The notes: a model not told the origin generated them from the sequence alone. A DNA stretch of 64,000 nt from Jonquetella anthropi DSM 22815 (GCF_000237805.1 NZ_CM001376.1:1354349-1418348); one strand, 5' to 3'. Numbered from the stretch's first letter, positions 52,330-61,501 are shown. Numbers and translations are program-made.

Positions 52330-52776
52330 TTACGGAAGAAGCAGTTTGCTTGAGCCCGCCGCTCCCTGTCCGCTGAGCCGATCGAGGCGCTTCAGATCCG
52401 CGGCCGACGCCACGTCAAGCCGAGGCTTGCTCTGCTCCTCTTGGACCATCTTCTTGATTTTCGCCTCGTACTCCTCCATGGACTTTTTAATGGCCGGCGC
52501 GTCGCCTTGGAGCCACTGAACCAAGTTGTCGGCCATCGCCTTCAGAGCCTCATCGTCGGGCATGGACTGAATTGCCCCTAAGTCAAGCAGCAGCTGGTGC
52601 TCGTCCTTCAGGGAATCGAGCAGATCCTGGTCGGTCAGCAGGCCTTTTTTATAAAGCGCCCGAGCGAGGACGTTGAACCGATTTTTCGTGTTTTCACCCT
52701 GAACCGACAGGCTGTCAACCCGGGCGAGAAGCATGGATAAAACCTCGTCGAGACTGATTTGCATCGGCATTGCCAT
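52330..52776 (-). CDS. Hypothetical protein, helical, 148 residues
   Basis: I do not recognise this protein. It is predicted to be almost all helix, with charged segments (GENTKNRFNVLARALYKKG and MEEYEAKIKKMVQEEQSK) that could form coiled coil, no membrane segment and no cysteine. A good ribosome binding site (GAAGGAGGA) precedes the ATG. It lies between ychF and the dehydratase gene on the same strand, 38 bases before the latter, so it is probably a real expressed gene. Confidence 0.75.
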   Translation of the reverse strand: MAMPMQISLDEVLSMLLARVDSLSVQGENTKNRFNVLARALYKKGLLTDQDLLDSLKDEHQLLLDLGAIQSMPDDEALKAMADNLVQWLQGDAPAIKKSMEEYEAKIKKMVQEEQSKPRLDVASAADLKRLDRLSGQGAAGSSKLLLP

Positions 52777-52863
52777 TGGGGATCCTCCTTCAATTTGACT
52801 GCGTTTTTTCTGAGCTTGATTTCATTCTGATCGAAAAAAGATCTCGTGCCAGCGCCAAACGCG

Positions 52864-53952
52864 CTATACGTTGAACCGGAACTCTACCACATCTCCGTCC
52901 TGCATGACGTAGTCCCGGCCTTCGAGCCGCAGAAGGCCGCGGGCTCTCGCCTCGGCGACGGAACCGCACGCCACCAGGTCGTTATAGCTCACGATCTGAG
53001 CTCTGATAAAGCCCCGCTCAAAGTCGGTGTGGATAACGCCGGCGGCCTGCGGCGCCTTTGTCCCCACGGGAATAGTCCAAGCCCGGGTCTCCTTTTCTCC
53101 GGCGGTTAAAAACGACATCAGGCCCAGCAGGCTGTATCCGGCGCTGATCAGCCGGTCCAGCCCGGCGCTTTCCAGCCCCAAGTCAGCCAGAAATTCCTTG
53201 CGCTCTTCCGGCTCCAGCTCAGCCAAGTCCGATTCGACCTTGCCGCTGATGGCGACGAACCCGGCGCCCTGAGACGCGGCAAAACGCTGAACCGCCGCGG
53301 CGTACTCGCCTAATCCTCCGGCCAAATCGTCTTCCGACACGTTGGCCACGTACAGCATCGGCTTGTCGGAGAGCAGGTTCATCCCCTTTAAAATTAATTT
53401 CTGCTCGTCGGTCAGGCTCAGCGTTCGGATCAGCTGGCCCGCCTCGAGGGTCTTCTTCACCTGCTCGAACAGCTCGAGCGTCGGCGCCAGCGACCGGTCG
53501 GCCTTTGCCAGCTTTTCCGTCTTCGCCACAGCCCGCTCGACCATTTCAAGGTCCGACAGGATGAGTTCCAGCTCGATGGTCTCAATGTCTCGCATTGGGT
53601 CAACCGAGCCGTCCACGTGGGTGACGTTCGAATCTTCAAAGCACCGTACCACGTGGCAGATGGCGTTGACCTCCCGAATATGCGACAAAAACTGGTTCCC
53701 CAGTCCCTCGCCTTTGGAAGCCCCTTTAACGAGTCCGGCGATGTCGAAGAACTGAACCGTCGCCGGGGTTATCTTTTTTGACTCGTACATCCGGGCCAGC
53801 ACGTCCAGCCGCTCGTCCGGCACGGCGACCATTCCCACGTTCGGTTCGATAGTACAGAACGGGTAATTTGAAGCTTCCGCGCCGGCCTGCGTAATGGCGT
53901 TAAAAATCGTGCTTTTCCCCACGTTGGGCAGCCCAACGATTCCCAGTTTCAT
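52864..53952 (-). CDS. ychF: Ribosome-binding ATPase YchF (OLA1 family)
   Basis: The 362-residue protein has the G1 motif GIVGLPNVGKSTIFNAI, the switch region ASNYPFCTIEPN, FFDIAGLVKGASKGEGLGNQFL, and the C-terminal TGS domain with HTDFERGFIRAQIVSY. This family prefers ATP over GTP and binds ribosomes. ACGGAGGA precedes the ATG. Confidence 0.97.
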   Translation of the reverse strand: MKLGIVGLPNVGKSTIFNAITQAGAEASNYPFCTIEPNVGMVAVPDERLDVLARMYESKKITPATVQFFDIAGLVKGASKGEGLGNQFLSHIREVNAICHVVRCFEDSNVTHVDGSVDPMRDIETIELELILSDLEMVERAVAKTEKLAKADRSLAPTLELFEQVKKTLEAGQLIRTLSLTDEQKLILKGMNLLSDKPMLYVANVSEDDLAGGLGEYAAAVQRFAASQGAGFVAISGKVESDLAELEPEERKEFLADLGLESAGLDRLISAGYSLLGLMSFLTAGEKETRAWTIPVGTKAPQAAGVIHTDFERGFIRAQIVSYNDLVACGSVAEARARGLLRLEGRDYVMQDGDVVEFRFNV

Positions 53953-54031
53953 GGAATTTCCTCCGTTTCTGCGGACAATACCAGCTCTTGCATTGTACCA
54001 CTAACTGCCGTTCAATCGGCGTGTGGGATCG

Positions 54032-54037
54032 TATAAT
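54032..54037 (+). promoter_or_regulatory. -10 box candidate for the MBL-fold gene
   Basis: TATAAT lies about 39 bases before the TTG start of the MBL-fold gene, in an A+T-rich stretch. The -35 region is weak (CGTTCA with a 17-base spacer). Confidence 0.5.
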
Positions 54038-54075
54038 AAAAATAAAAAGAAATTTGGACGAAAGGAAGCGAGATT

Positions 54076-54891
54076 TTGAAAGTCTGCGTGGTCGTCGAAA
54101 ATTGGGTCACCCGTATGTCCCCATATTTAATTGGCGAATGGGGCCTCAGCCTCTGGGTCGGCTCTGCCGAACCGACGCTGATAGACACCGGGCTGTCAGG
54201 AACTGCGGTCTGCCATAATGCCGCCGCTTTAGGGCTTGACCTGTCCCAGATCCGCCATATCCTGCTGAGCCACGCTCACGTGGACCACTGCGGTGGACTG
54301 TCTTCGGTCCTGAAGGCCTGCCCCCAAGCGACCGTCTGGGCCGGGGCCGATTTCAGGCGGCGCCGCTGGTTAGCGGCCGACGGACGCATGGAAGTCCTCG
54401 ACGTCCCCGAGCTTGCTGGGTTGGAGTTTCGTCCTGTGTCAGGCGCCGTTCAAGTCGCGCCTCGACTTTGGGCGTTCGACGTCCCCGCCGAAGAGCGGGA
54501 CGAACGGTTCAGCAACGGCAAAGGTTTAGCCGCGGACGGCGAAGACGGGCAGCCAGTTCAGGATCGATTCCGGGACGACCTGTCGTTCGTTCTCGAGGGG
54601 GACAACGGCCCGTCGCTCCTTTTAGGCTGCTCTCACGCGGCGCTGCCGAACGTGTTCCGCCGCGCAAAAAAGCTCTTTAACGGCTTGGACTCGTATCACT
54701 GCGTCTTGGGCGGCACGCACATGCAGGGCCTCTCCCCGGCCGATATGGACCTGTGGCTCGACGACTTCAAGCACTGGGGCGTGAAGAAGTGGCGGCTCTG
54801 TCACTGCACCGGTTTTCAGCCCGCCGTCAGGCTGAGGACGCTCTTCGACGACGTCGAGTGGGCCGGGTGCGGGACGGTCCTCGACCTATAA
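54076..54891 (+). CDS. Metallo-beta-lactamase-fold hydrolase
   Basis: The 271-residue protein has the motif LLSHAHVDHCGG (His66, His68, Asp70, His71), later CSHAALPNVF and a final LCHCTGF, with LIDTGLSG before it. This is the layout of the MBL family 7,8-dihydropterin-6-methyl-4-(beta-D-ribofuranosyl)aminobenzene synthase-like group; the exact substrate is not readable. It starts with TTG after AAAGGAAG. It is convergent with the YgjP-like gene across a terminator. Confidence 0.85.
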   Translation: MKVCVVVENWVTRMSPYLIGEWGLSLWVGSAEPTLIDTGLSGTAVCHNAAALGLDLSQIRHILLSHAHVDHCGGLSSVLKACPQATVWAGADFRRRRWLAADGRMEVLDVPELAGLEFRPVSGAVQVAPRLWAFDVPAEERDERFSNGKGLAADGEDGQPVQDRFRDDLSFVLEGDNGPSLLLGCSHAALPNVFRRAKKLFNGLDSYHCVLGGTHMQGLSPADMDLWLDDFKHWGVKKWRLCHCTGFQPAVRLRTLFDDVEWAGCGTVLDL

Positions 54892-54895
54892 AGAC

Positions 54896-54935
54896 AAAAA
54901 AGTCCGGCCGGCTCTTTGAACCGGCCGGACTTTTT
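54896..54935. terminator. Bidirectional terminator after the MBL-fold gene
   Basis: AAAAAGTCCGGCCGG pairs with CCGGCCGGACTTTTT around a 9-base loop, giving U-tracts in both directions between convergent genes. Confidence 0.9.
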
Positions 54936-54946
54936 CAAGGCCCTAG

Positions 54947-55612
54947 TCAGCACAGGAAGCGAACCTGCCGAGCCGCGCCGTTGAGCTGCCGTTCCAGCGC
55001 CGTGCCGCCCGGGAAAGCGCTCTCGAGGATCCGGCGAAACTCCGCCCCGTGCCCGCGGCAAAAAAAGTGCGCCACCTCGTGAGCGGCGACGGCCAAGGCC
55101 ATTTTCTCAGGAAAGTGAACCAGCCGCACCGACAGCCGCACGGCCCGCCTGAGGGGCGTGCAGCTTCCCCATCGGGACGACATAGATCGAATGGACAGCC
55201 GTCCCGGGGGGACGCCGAAAAGCCGGCACGCCTGAGAGAAAATATCCGGCAGCTTCACCCGCGCCTGATCCCACAAAAAGCGATTGACCAGAATGAGCCG
55301 TTCCGCCGCCGACGCGGCGGACGGCAGGGCCAGCGTTTCGCCGTTAAAAATCCACCGGGAGCAGGAAGCCGTGCGAACGGTTATCTCCCGTCCCCACAAA
55401 GAAAAAACGTCCCCGTCTGCGCCGTCAAAGGGCGGCGGCGCCTCCCTTGCGAGACGGGCCATCCAGTCCTGCCGGGACGATAAAAACGCCTGCACCAGCA
55501 CCTCGTCCGTCCCGAGCGGCACGGACAGGAGGAACGAGCTGCCGCGCCACCGAAGGGTCAGCCGTTTTCCTCGGCTGGTCCGACGGGTTACCGGCGCGGG
55601 AAAGTCAGTCAT
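54947..55612 (-). CDS. YgjP-like metallopeptidase (DUF45, WLM type)
   Basis: The 221-residue protein has the YgjP core: MSSRWGSCTPLRRAVRLS, then AAHEVAHFFCRGHGAEFRRIL with the HExxH zinc motif and the third His ligand in GH. No signal peptide or membrane segment is seen. The ATG at 55612 overlaps the end of the RNase H-like gene by 8 bases, with GGAGG just upstream, so the two are translationally coupled. The physiological substrate is unknown. Confidence 0.85.
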   Translation of the reverse strand: MTDFPAPVTRRTSRGKRLTLRWRGSSFLLSVPLGTDEVLVQAFLSSRQDWMARLAREAPPPFDGADGDVFSLWGREITVRTASCSRWIFNGETLALPSAASAAERLILVNRFLWDQARVKLPDIFSQACRLFGVPPGRLSIRSMSSRWGSCTPLRRAVRLSVRLVHFPEKMALAVAAHEVAHFFCRGHGAEFRRILESAFPGGTALERQLNGAARQVRFLC

Positions 55613-56195
55613 CGGCCTCCGGCTTGAAGTGACGGCATCGCCCGCGGGCCGCAAATTCCGGACAGGTACAGCTGCCGTGCGTTCGGTCCACCGCGTAGGT
55701 CTCGCCGTTTTCCTCGACGAGCCATATGCCTGAGGCGACCTGCCGGTATGACGCCGAGCCGCGCACCGGTTCCATATCCGGCACGTCGAAGGTTTCCACC
55801 AGTTCGCCCTCGTCGATTGCCCGGTTGGACAGCCGGTCGGCCAGAGCGTTCTGCTCCCGGGGCACCCAGCGGAAGGAAACGCCCAACGTTTTCGCCAGTT
55901 CGATCAGCGGGGCCGCCAGAGCCGCGAGCCGCGGCTCTTTAATTTTCCACGCGCCGGTCACCTGCCGAATTACCAGTTGGCTGTCGCCGAACACGGAAGC
56001 GCCGCGCAGGCCGCGCTGTTCGATTTCTCTCAGCAGCAAGCCCAGGGCGGTGTACTCCGCCTCGTTGTTGGTGCACAGCTCAATCGGCAGGGCAGCCTGC
56101 CATACCGGCCGGCCGCCGCACAGCAAAACGGCTCCGGCGCCGCCAGTCCCCGGATTGCCTCGGGACGCGCCGTCAAAAAAACCCTGCCATTCCAC
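55605..56195 (-). CDS. RNase HI-like protein with C-terminal SWIM zinc finger
   Basis: The N-terminal ~130 residues form an RNase HI domain with the acidic set Asp8 (FFDGASRGNPG), Glu47 (TNNEAEYTAL), Asp71 (FGDSQLV) and Asp120 (ALADRLSN). After a linker, residues about 150-190 read YRQVASGIWLVEENGETY and then C176-T-C178, eight residues, C187-R-H189, the CxCx(n)CxH pattern of a SWIM finger, which binds DNA or proteins. Length is 196, against about 150 for plain RNase HI. It is coupled to a YgjP-like metalloprotease gene. Confidence 0.85.
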   Translation of the reverse strand: MEWQGFFDGASRGNPGTGGAGAVLLCGGRPVWQAALPIELCTNNEAEYTALGLLLREIEQRGLRGASVFGDSQLVIRQVTGAWKIKEPRLAALAAPLIELAKTLGVSFRWVPREQNALADRLSNRAIDEGELVETFDVPDMEPVRGSASYRQVASGIWLVEENGETYAVDRTHGSCTCPEFAARGRCRHFKPEADD

Positions 56196-56282
56196 CCTAA
56201 CACCACCTCACAAACCGCCCCAAACGGGCGCCGTTTTGTTATCATACCTTTCGAGTACTCAAATTGAAAGGGGAAAAACGAG

Positions 56283-56975
56283 TTGAACGAACTGCTCTGG
56301 ATCGGCATGATGCTCGCCAATTTCGGCTGCGTGATGCTGCTGTACCGCCTTTGGGGACGGGAGGGCCTGCTGTACTGGATTCCCCTCTCCGTCGTGCTGG
56401 CGAACGTCCAAGTCGTCAAGCTGGTTGAGCTCTTCGGCGTCACAGCCACGCTGGGCAATATCGTCTACGCCACGTCGTTTCTGGTTACCGATATCCTGTC
56501 GGAAAACCACGGCCGAGGGCCGGCCCAACAGGCCGTGTGGATCGGATTCTTCTCGCTGATCGCCATGACCGGCATTATGAATTTAGCCCTCGTTTTCGTC
56601 CCGAGTCAAGCTGACACGGCCCAGCCGGCGTTGGAAACCATTTTCAAGGTCATGCCCCGAATCGCCTTGGCCTCTTTAGCCGCCTACGGCATCTCTCAGT
56701 TTCACGACGTCTGGGCGTACCACTGGATCCGAAAGCACACGGCCGAGCGAATGCTGTGGCTGCGCAACAACGGAAGCACGATGGTCTCGCAGCTCATCGA
56801 CAGCGTCGTCTTCTCGTTTCTAGCGTTCTGGGGCACGGTGCCGACGGACGTGTTCTGGCAGATTGTCATCTCCACGTACCTGTTCAAGTTCATCGTCGCC
56901 CTCTGCGACACCCCGTTCCTCTACCTGGCCAGACACCTTTACCGTACCGGCAGGGCCGGCCTGTTCTCCGCGTAA
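56283..56975 (+). CDS. Queuosine precursor transporter (YhhQ/VUT family)
   Basis: The 230-residue membrane protein has six helices and the motifs YATSFLVTDILSENHGR and NNGSTMVSQLIDSVVFSFLAF that mark YhhQ-type transporters, which import preQ0 or preQ1 for queuosine in tRNA. It starts with TTG at 56283 after AAAGGGG. No preQ1 riboswitch is recognisable in the 87 bases before it, and no que genes are in the window. Confidence 0.9.
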   Translation: MNELLWIGMMLANFGCVMLLYRLWGREGLLYWIPLSVVLANVQVVKLVELFGVTATLGNIVYATSFLVTDILSENHGRGPAQQAVWIGFFSLIAMTGIMNLALVFVPSQADTAQPALETIFKVMPRIALASLAAYGISQFHDVWAYHWIRKHTAERMLWLRNNGSTMVSQLIDSVVFSFLAFWGTVPTDVFWQIVISTYLFKFIVALCDTPFLYLARHLYRTGRAGLFSA

Positions 56976-57193
56976 CATCACGCAACATCAGATAAATCAG
57001 CTTGGAAGCAACTTCGGTCGTTTCACCGCTTTACCTTGAAAACGTGAATGTTAGAATACTTCAATCATCGTCCTATTTGACGGCGTCCGCGTGCGATCCC
57101 TCGGGATAAGACGCCGAGCGGTTCAGCTGCTGTCATTTTTTGAAGGCGCATGCTGTTATTTGTCTGAGACTTGAAGGGAGAACGCTTTTTATA

Positions 57194-60100
57194 ATGAGAG
57201 GTCTGCCGCGCTTCGCGCTCACCCACCCGGTGACGGTCATCATCACCACGATTGTGGCCATCTTCTTTGGGCTGTACGGCCTGAGGCAGATGGGGATGGA
57301 GAATATGCCCAACGTGGATATTCCCATCGTGCTGGTGTCCACCACCATTCAGGGCGCAAGTCCAACCGTCGTTGACAACGACGTGGCCGACCCGTTGGAA
57401 TCTCGGATCAACACCGTCGAAGGCGTGAAGAGCCTGACGTCGAACAGCTACGAGGGCCGCTGCTTTACCATCGTGGAATTCGAGCTGTCCAAGGACATCG
57501 CCGACGCGGCGGCGGACGTGAGAGGAAAGGTCAGCACGGCCCAGCGCCAGCTGCCCGACGCGGCGGATACGCCGATCGTTGACAAGTTCAACATTGCCGA
57601 CACGCCGGTCATGTACGTGGCTGTCACAGCGTCGTCAGGCGTCAGCCGAACGCTTCTATCAGATTATGCCGACTCGGTGGCCAAAGAACAGATCCAAACG
57701 GCTTTAGGTGTCGGCGGCGTGGACATGCAGGGCCTTCAGAAACGCCAAATCCGCGTGTGGCTCGACGCTGAGGCGCTGGCTGCCAGAAACTTGACCGTCT
57801 CGGACGTGAGAAACGCCGTCGCGGCCAGCCATATCGAGCTGCCCGGCGGTAAGATTCAAACTGGGACGCAGGACTATTCTATCCGATTGAAAGGCGAATA
57901 TGAGACCGTGGACTCTCTGGCGTCGCTGCCGGTGAAGACGGTCGACGGTACGGTGATTCGGCTTCACGACGTGGCCCGGGTCGAGGACGGTTTCGAGGAC
58001 AGAAATTCTTACGCGGTCGTCGACGGAGCCCCGTCGATCCTGCTGGTCATCCGCAAACAGCGGGGCGCCAACGAGGTCGCCCTGTCGGACGCCGTCCGAG
58101 AGCGAATCAAAAGCCTGAACGCGACGGCGCCTGCCGGCATCGAGCTGAAGGTCGTTCAGGACAACGCCCGGTTTATCCGCTTGTCAATGCAGGGCGTGCT
58201 GAGCAACATCATTTCCGGCATCCTGCTGACGGCAGTCATCATGTTCCTGTTCCTGAGGACGCTCAAATCGACGTTGGTCACAATAGTCACCATGCCGGTC
58301 TGCCTTTTGATTGGCATGCTCTTCCTATGGGGCATGGGCTTTACCATCAACAACATGACAACCATGGGATTGTCCCTCGTCATCGGCATGGTGGTGGACG
58401 CGACGACCGTTGTGCTGGAAAACATTCACCACCATTTTGACCAAGGCAAGACGGCCTTTCGGGCCTCGCTGGACGGAACGACCGAAGTGAGCAGCGCCGT
58501 CGTCGCCGGGGCGGCGACGACCGTCGCGGTCTTTTTGCCCGTGGCTCTCATGCCCGGGGTCGTCGGCCGGTTCTTCCGCTCCTTTGGCTTTACCATCACC
58601 GTGACGATTCTCGTCTCCCTGCTGCTCTCGCTGACTCTGACGCCCTTTCTGTGCTCCAGACTGTTGGCCCGCAAGCGCGAGACGATGTTGGAGCGAATCC
58701 TGAAAGCCCCGGAGACGTGGCTTCAGCGCGGTTATACCCGGCTGCTTCGGTGGGCGCTCTGCCACCGTTTTTTCACCCTGCTGTTTGCCAGCGCGACGTT
58801 TGCTGTCGGGCTGTTTTTCGCCTCCCGGCTGGGCTCCGAGTTCGTCCCTTCCTCGGACGAGGGCGAGATCAACGTCAACTTTGAGCTGAACGCTTCCGCC
58901 TCCCTAGAAGCCAGTCAGGCGTTTATCACGAACCTGATCAACTCGATGAAGTCCAATCCCTACGTGGCCTACACGTACGGCACGATCGGAGGCGGAATGA
59001 GCGGCGAGCTCTCCAAAGGGACTCTTAACTTGGTGCTGATCGACCGGAACAAACGGCCTACCCAGTCGGTCATCGTCAAAGAGCTACGAAAAGAACTTGA
59101 GGCGTTCAAGGGAGTCAAGATCACCTTGGGCCGCCGGGGCTCGAACTCCGCCGTGTCAATGAGACTTCTGGGCTCCAGCTCCGAAGAGCTGATCGACTTG
59201 GCCAATAAAATAACGGCCGACCTCCAGTCCACGCCGCAAGGGCTGGTGGACGTCAAAACCGACGTGGAACTGAACCAGCCGAGAATCGACGTGGAAATCA
59301 ACCGGCCGCTGGCAGACGACTTGGGCGTCAAGGTGAGCAGTCTGGCCTCCGAGGTCATGACGCTTTTCGGCGGCTCCAACGTCGGGTCGTTCAAGGACCG
59401 GGGACACAGCTACGATATCCGGCTTCAGGCCCGGGCAGAGGACCGGACGACGCCGGAGAAAATTTTATCCGTCTTCACCCGCACGAACGACGGCCGGCTC
59501 GTCAGGGCCGACGGCTTGGTCAAGACGAAGATGACTTTGGCTCCCAACGTGATCAAGCGGTACAACCGGCTGAAGACCATCCAAATCACTGCTGACGTTG
59601 ACGGCATTTCCCCCGGCGAAGGCTACGCGGTCGCCGAGGCGGCGTTTAAGCGCCACGCGCCTGCCGACGGGCGGATCATGGCAATCCCTTCCGGCGACGC
59701 GCAGCGAATGCAGGAAAACTTCGGGTATCTGTTCTCCGGGCTGCTTTTCGCCCTCCTGTTGGTCTACACCGTCATGGCCATTCAGTTTGAGTCGTTTATC
59801 CACCCGTTGATCATCATGTTCGCCGTCCCCCTCATGACGAGCGGCGCGTTTGGCCTGCTTCTGGCTGCTCACCTCAAGCTGAGCGTCATGAGCCTGATGG
59901 GCATCATCATGCTGGTCGGCATCGTGGTCAACAACGCCATCATTCTGGTGGACTACGCCAACCAGCTCCGCGCTTCCGGCCTGTCCCGGTTTGAGGCCAT
60001 GCTGGCCGCCGGCCCCCGTCGGCTTCGGCCTATCCTCATGACGTCCATCTCAACAATCGCCGGCGCCGTCCCAGTGGCCCTCAACATGGTGGAGGGCGGC

Positions 60101-60307
60101 GAAATCCGTCAGCCCATGTCTATCGCCACCATCGGCGGCATGGTCACTTCTACCCTGCTCACCCTGTTGGTCATTCCAGTCGTCTACCTCGTGGTCGACG
60201 AGTTCTCCGACAAGCTCAAGGCGCGCCTCTCTCGGCTCAAGGCGTGGAGCCGACTTCGCTCTGCCCGGCGCAAAGGCGCCGCCTTCGGGGCAGCAGCCCG
60301 CATCTGA
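57194..60307 (+). CDS. RND-family efflux pump, inner-membrane subunit
   Basis: The 1037-residue protein is of AcrB/MexB type: a first helix (THPVTVIITTIVAIFFGLYG), two large periplasmic loops at about 35-330 and 560-860, and helices elsewhere. Proton-relay acidic residues lie in GMVVDATTVVLENIHHHF (helix 4). LVGIVVNNAIILVDYANQLR is the usual segment in helix 10. It exports drugs or other small molecules using proton force. ATG 57194 (MRGLPRFALTHPV) follows GAAGGGAGA. The adaptor gene follows 14 bases later; no outer-membrane TolC is in the window. Confidence 0.94.
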   Translation: MRGLPRFALTHPVTVIITTIVAIFFGLYGLRQMGMENMPNVDIPIVLVSTTIQGASPTVVDNDVADPLESRINTVEGVKSLTSNSYEGRCFTIVEFELSKDIADAAADVRGKVSTAQRQLPDAADTPIVDKFNIADTPVMYVAVTASSGVSRTLLSDYADSVAKEQIQTALGVGGVDMQGLQKRQIRVWLDAEALAARNLTVSDVRNAVAASHIELPGGKIQTGTQDYSIRLKGEYETVDSLASLPVKTVDGTVIRLHDVARVEDGFEDRNSYAVVDGAPSILLVIRKQRGANEVALSDAVRERIKSLNATAPAGIELKVVQDNARFIRLSMQGVLSNIISGILLTAVIMFLFLRTLKSTLVTIVTMPVCLLIGMLFLWGMGFTINNMTTMGLSLVIGMVVDATTVVLENIHHHFDQGKTAFRASLDGTTEVSSAVVAGAATTVAVFLPVALMPGVVGRFFRSFGFTITVTILVSLLLSLTLTPFLCSRLLARKRETMLERILKAPETWLQRGYTRLLRWALCHRFFTLLFASATFAVGLFFASRLGSEFVPSSDEGEINVNFELNASASLEASQAFITNLINSMKSNPYVAYTYGTIGGGMSGELSKGTLNLVLIDRNKRPTQSVIVKELRKELEAFKGVKITLGRRGSNSAVSMRLLGSSSEELIDLANKITADLQSTPQGLVDVKTDVELNQPRIDVEINRPLADDLGVKVSSLASEVMTLFGGSNVGSFKDRGHSYDIRLQARAEDRTTPEKILSVFTRTNDGRLVRADGLVKTKMTLAPNVIKRYNRLKTIQITADVDGISPGEGYAVAEAAFKRHAPADGRIMAIPSGDAQRMQENFGYLFSGLLFALLLVYTVMAIQFESFIHPLIIMFAVPLMTSGAFGLLLAAHLKLSVMSLMGIIMLVGIVVNNAIILVDYANQLRASGLSRFEAMLAAGPRRLRPILMTSISTIAGAVPVALNMVEGGEIRQPMSIATIGGMVTSTLLTLLVIPVVYLVVDEFSDKLKARLSRLKAWSRLRSARRKGAAFGAAARI

Positions 60308-60308
60308 A

Positions 60309-60321
60309 AGGAGCACCTCCT
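60309..60321 (+). promoter_or_regulatory. Hairpin enclosing the ribosome binding site of the efflux adaptor
   Basis: AGGAG (60309-60313) is followed by CAC and CTCCT (60317-60321), directly before ATG 60322. The Shine-Dalgarno sequence can therefore pair with the bases next to the start codon in a 5-bp stem, which could lower translation unless ribosomes arriving from the pump gene open it. Confidence 0.5.
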
Positions 60322-61434
60322 ATGAAATGCCCTTTCCTTCTCGCTCTTTTGGCGCTCGCCGCCGCTCTTCCGTCCGCTTTCGCGGGGGAGCCGGCTATCG
60401 TTTCCGTGACGGTCGTCTCACCGACCGGTTCGCTTCAAAACGTCATCGAGCAGAACGTCTCGCTCAAATCCCGACAGTACGTCAAACTCGCCCCGCAGAT
60501 TGACGGCCAGCTGTCGGTCCTGCACGTCCACAAGGGGCAGACGGTCGCTCAAGGCGACCTCTTGGCCGAACTGGACCATCAAGAATCCGACGCCGCGCTC
60601 CAATCCGCGAAGGCGGCCGTCGCCGCGGCCCAAGCGCGGGTCGAACAGGCCCGGTCCCAAGCGGCCAACGCCAAGTCGGAGCTCTCTCGGTACCAAAAGC
60701 TCCGCGAGTCCGGCTTTTCTACCCAGCAGGAACTGGAGGCCAAAAAGACGGCTTGGCTTTCGGCCTCGTCAAGCGAAAAAGCCGCTGCAGCCGCAGTGAC
60801 TCAGGCTCAAGCCCAGCTGGCCGAACAGCAGGTCAGGCGAGACAAGGCGTTCTTGAAGGCGCCGTTCAGCGGCACCGTTTTGAACGACTTCGACTTGGCC
60901 CCGGGAGCAACGGTCGGCAAGGCGACGCCGGTCGTCGAGCTCTCCGACCTGACGCACCTGAAAGGCACCCTCAGCGTCCCGGAAAGCCGGCGCTACGACA
61001 TTGGTCTGGGAGAACCCGTGAAGGTCAAGGTCGACGCCCTGCCGAACGACGTTTTTTCTGGAAAAATCGCCTTCATCAGCGACTCGGTTGACCCGAACAC
61101 CCGCACCGTTCCGGTGGAAGTCCACCTTGACGCGACGGGCAGCGCGTCCCGGCTCCGGCCCGGCATGTTCGGACGGGCTCAGATCATCCTGAAAAGCGCG
61201 GAAAACGCCTTTATCCTTCTGCGGTCGGCCCTGACAACCGACGAGACCGGCACGTGGGTCATCGTGGCCGCGGACGGCGTGGCGCACCGCAAAAAGGTCT
61301 CCACCGGCATGACGTCGGGCGACAAGGTTGAAATTACGTCAGGCCTCGAGCAGGGCGACCAGGTCATCACGTTCGGCGGCTCCGGACTGACCGAAGGCCA
61401 GCCTGTGAAGATCCTCTCTTCGTCCTCAAACTAG
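60322..61434 (+). CDS. RND efflux periplasmic adaptor (MFP)
   Basis: The 370-residue protein has a signal peptide (FLLALLALAAALPSAFA), the lipoyl-like halves VKLAPQIDGQLSVLHVHKGQ and FLKAPFSGTVLNDF, a coiled-coil hairpin between them (residues about 90-170), and the beta-barrel region with RTVPVEVHLD. It lacks a lipobox cysteine at the cut site, so it is probably a soluble or loosely attached adaptor. It joins the RND pump encoded just upstream to an outer-membrane channel encoded elsewhere. Confidence 0.93.
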   Translation: MKCPFLLALLALAAALPSAFAGEPAIVSVTVVSPTGSLQNVIEQNVSLKSRQYVKLAPQIDGQLSVLHVHKGQTVAQGDLLAELDHQESDAALQSAKAAVAAAQARVEQARSQAANAKSELSRYQKLRESGFSTQQELEAKKTAWLSASSSEKAAAAAVTQAQAQLAEQQVRRDKAFLKAPFSGTVLNDFDLAPGATVGKATPVVELSDLTHLKGTLSVPESRRYDIGLGEPVKVKVDALPNDVFSGKIAFISDSVDPNTRTVPVEVHLDATGSASRLRPGMFGRAQIILKSAENAFILLRSALTTDETGTWVIVAADGVAHRKKVSTGMTSGDKVEITSGLEQGDQVITFGGSGLTEGQPVKILSSSSN

Positions 61435-61450
61435 CGGCAACGCCCAAGAC

Positions 61451-61489
61451 AAAAAGTGGCCCTCTGCATAAAGCAGAGGGCCACTTTTT
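61451..61489. terminator. Terminator of the RND efflux operon (bidirectional)
   Basis: AAAAAGTGGCCCTCTGC (61451-61467) pairs perfectly with GCAGAGGGCCACTTTTT (61473-61489) around ATAAA. U-tracts on both strands separate the adaptor gene from the convergent YerC-like gene. Confidence 0.92.
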
Positions 61490-61501
61490 AACCGAATAAA
61501 A

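Noticed and set aside
56196-56282. Possible preQ1 riboswitch before the YhhQ-type transporter
   Set aside because: The short gap lacks the GGTTC-type stem-loop and A-rich tail of preQ1 aptamers.
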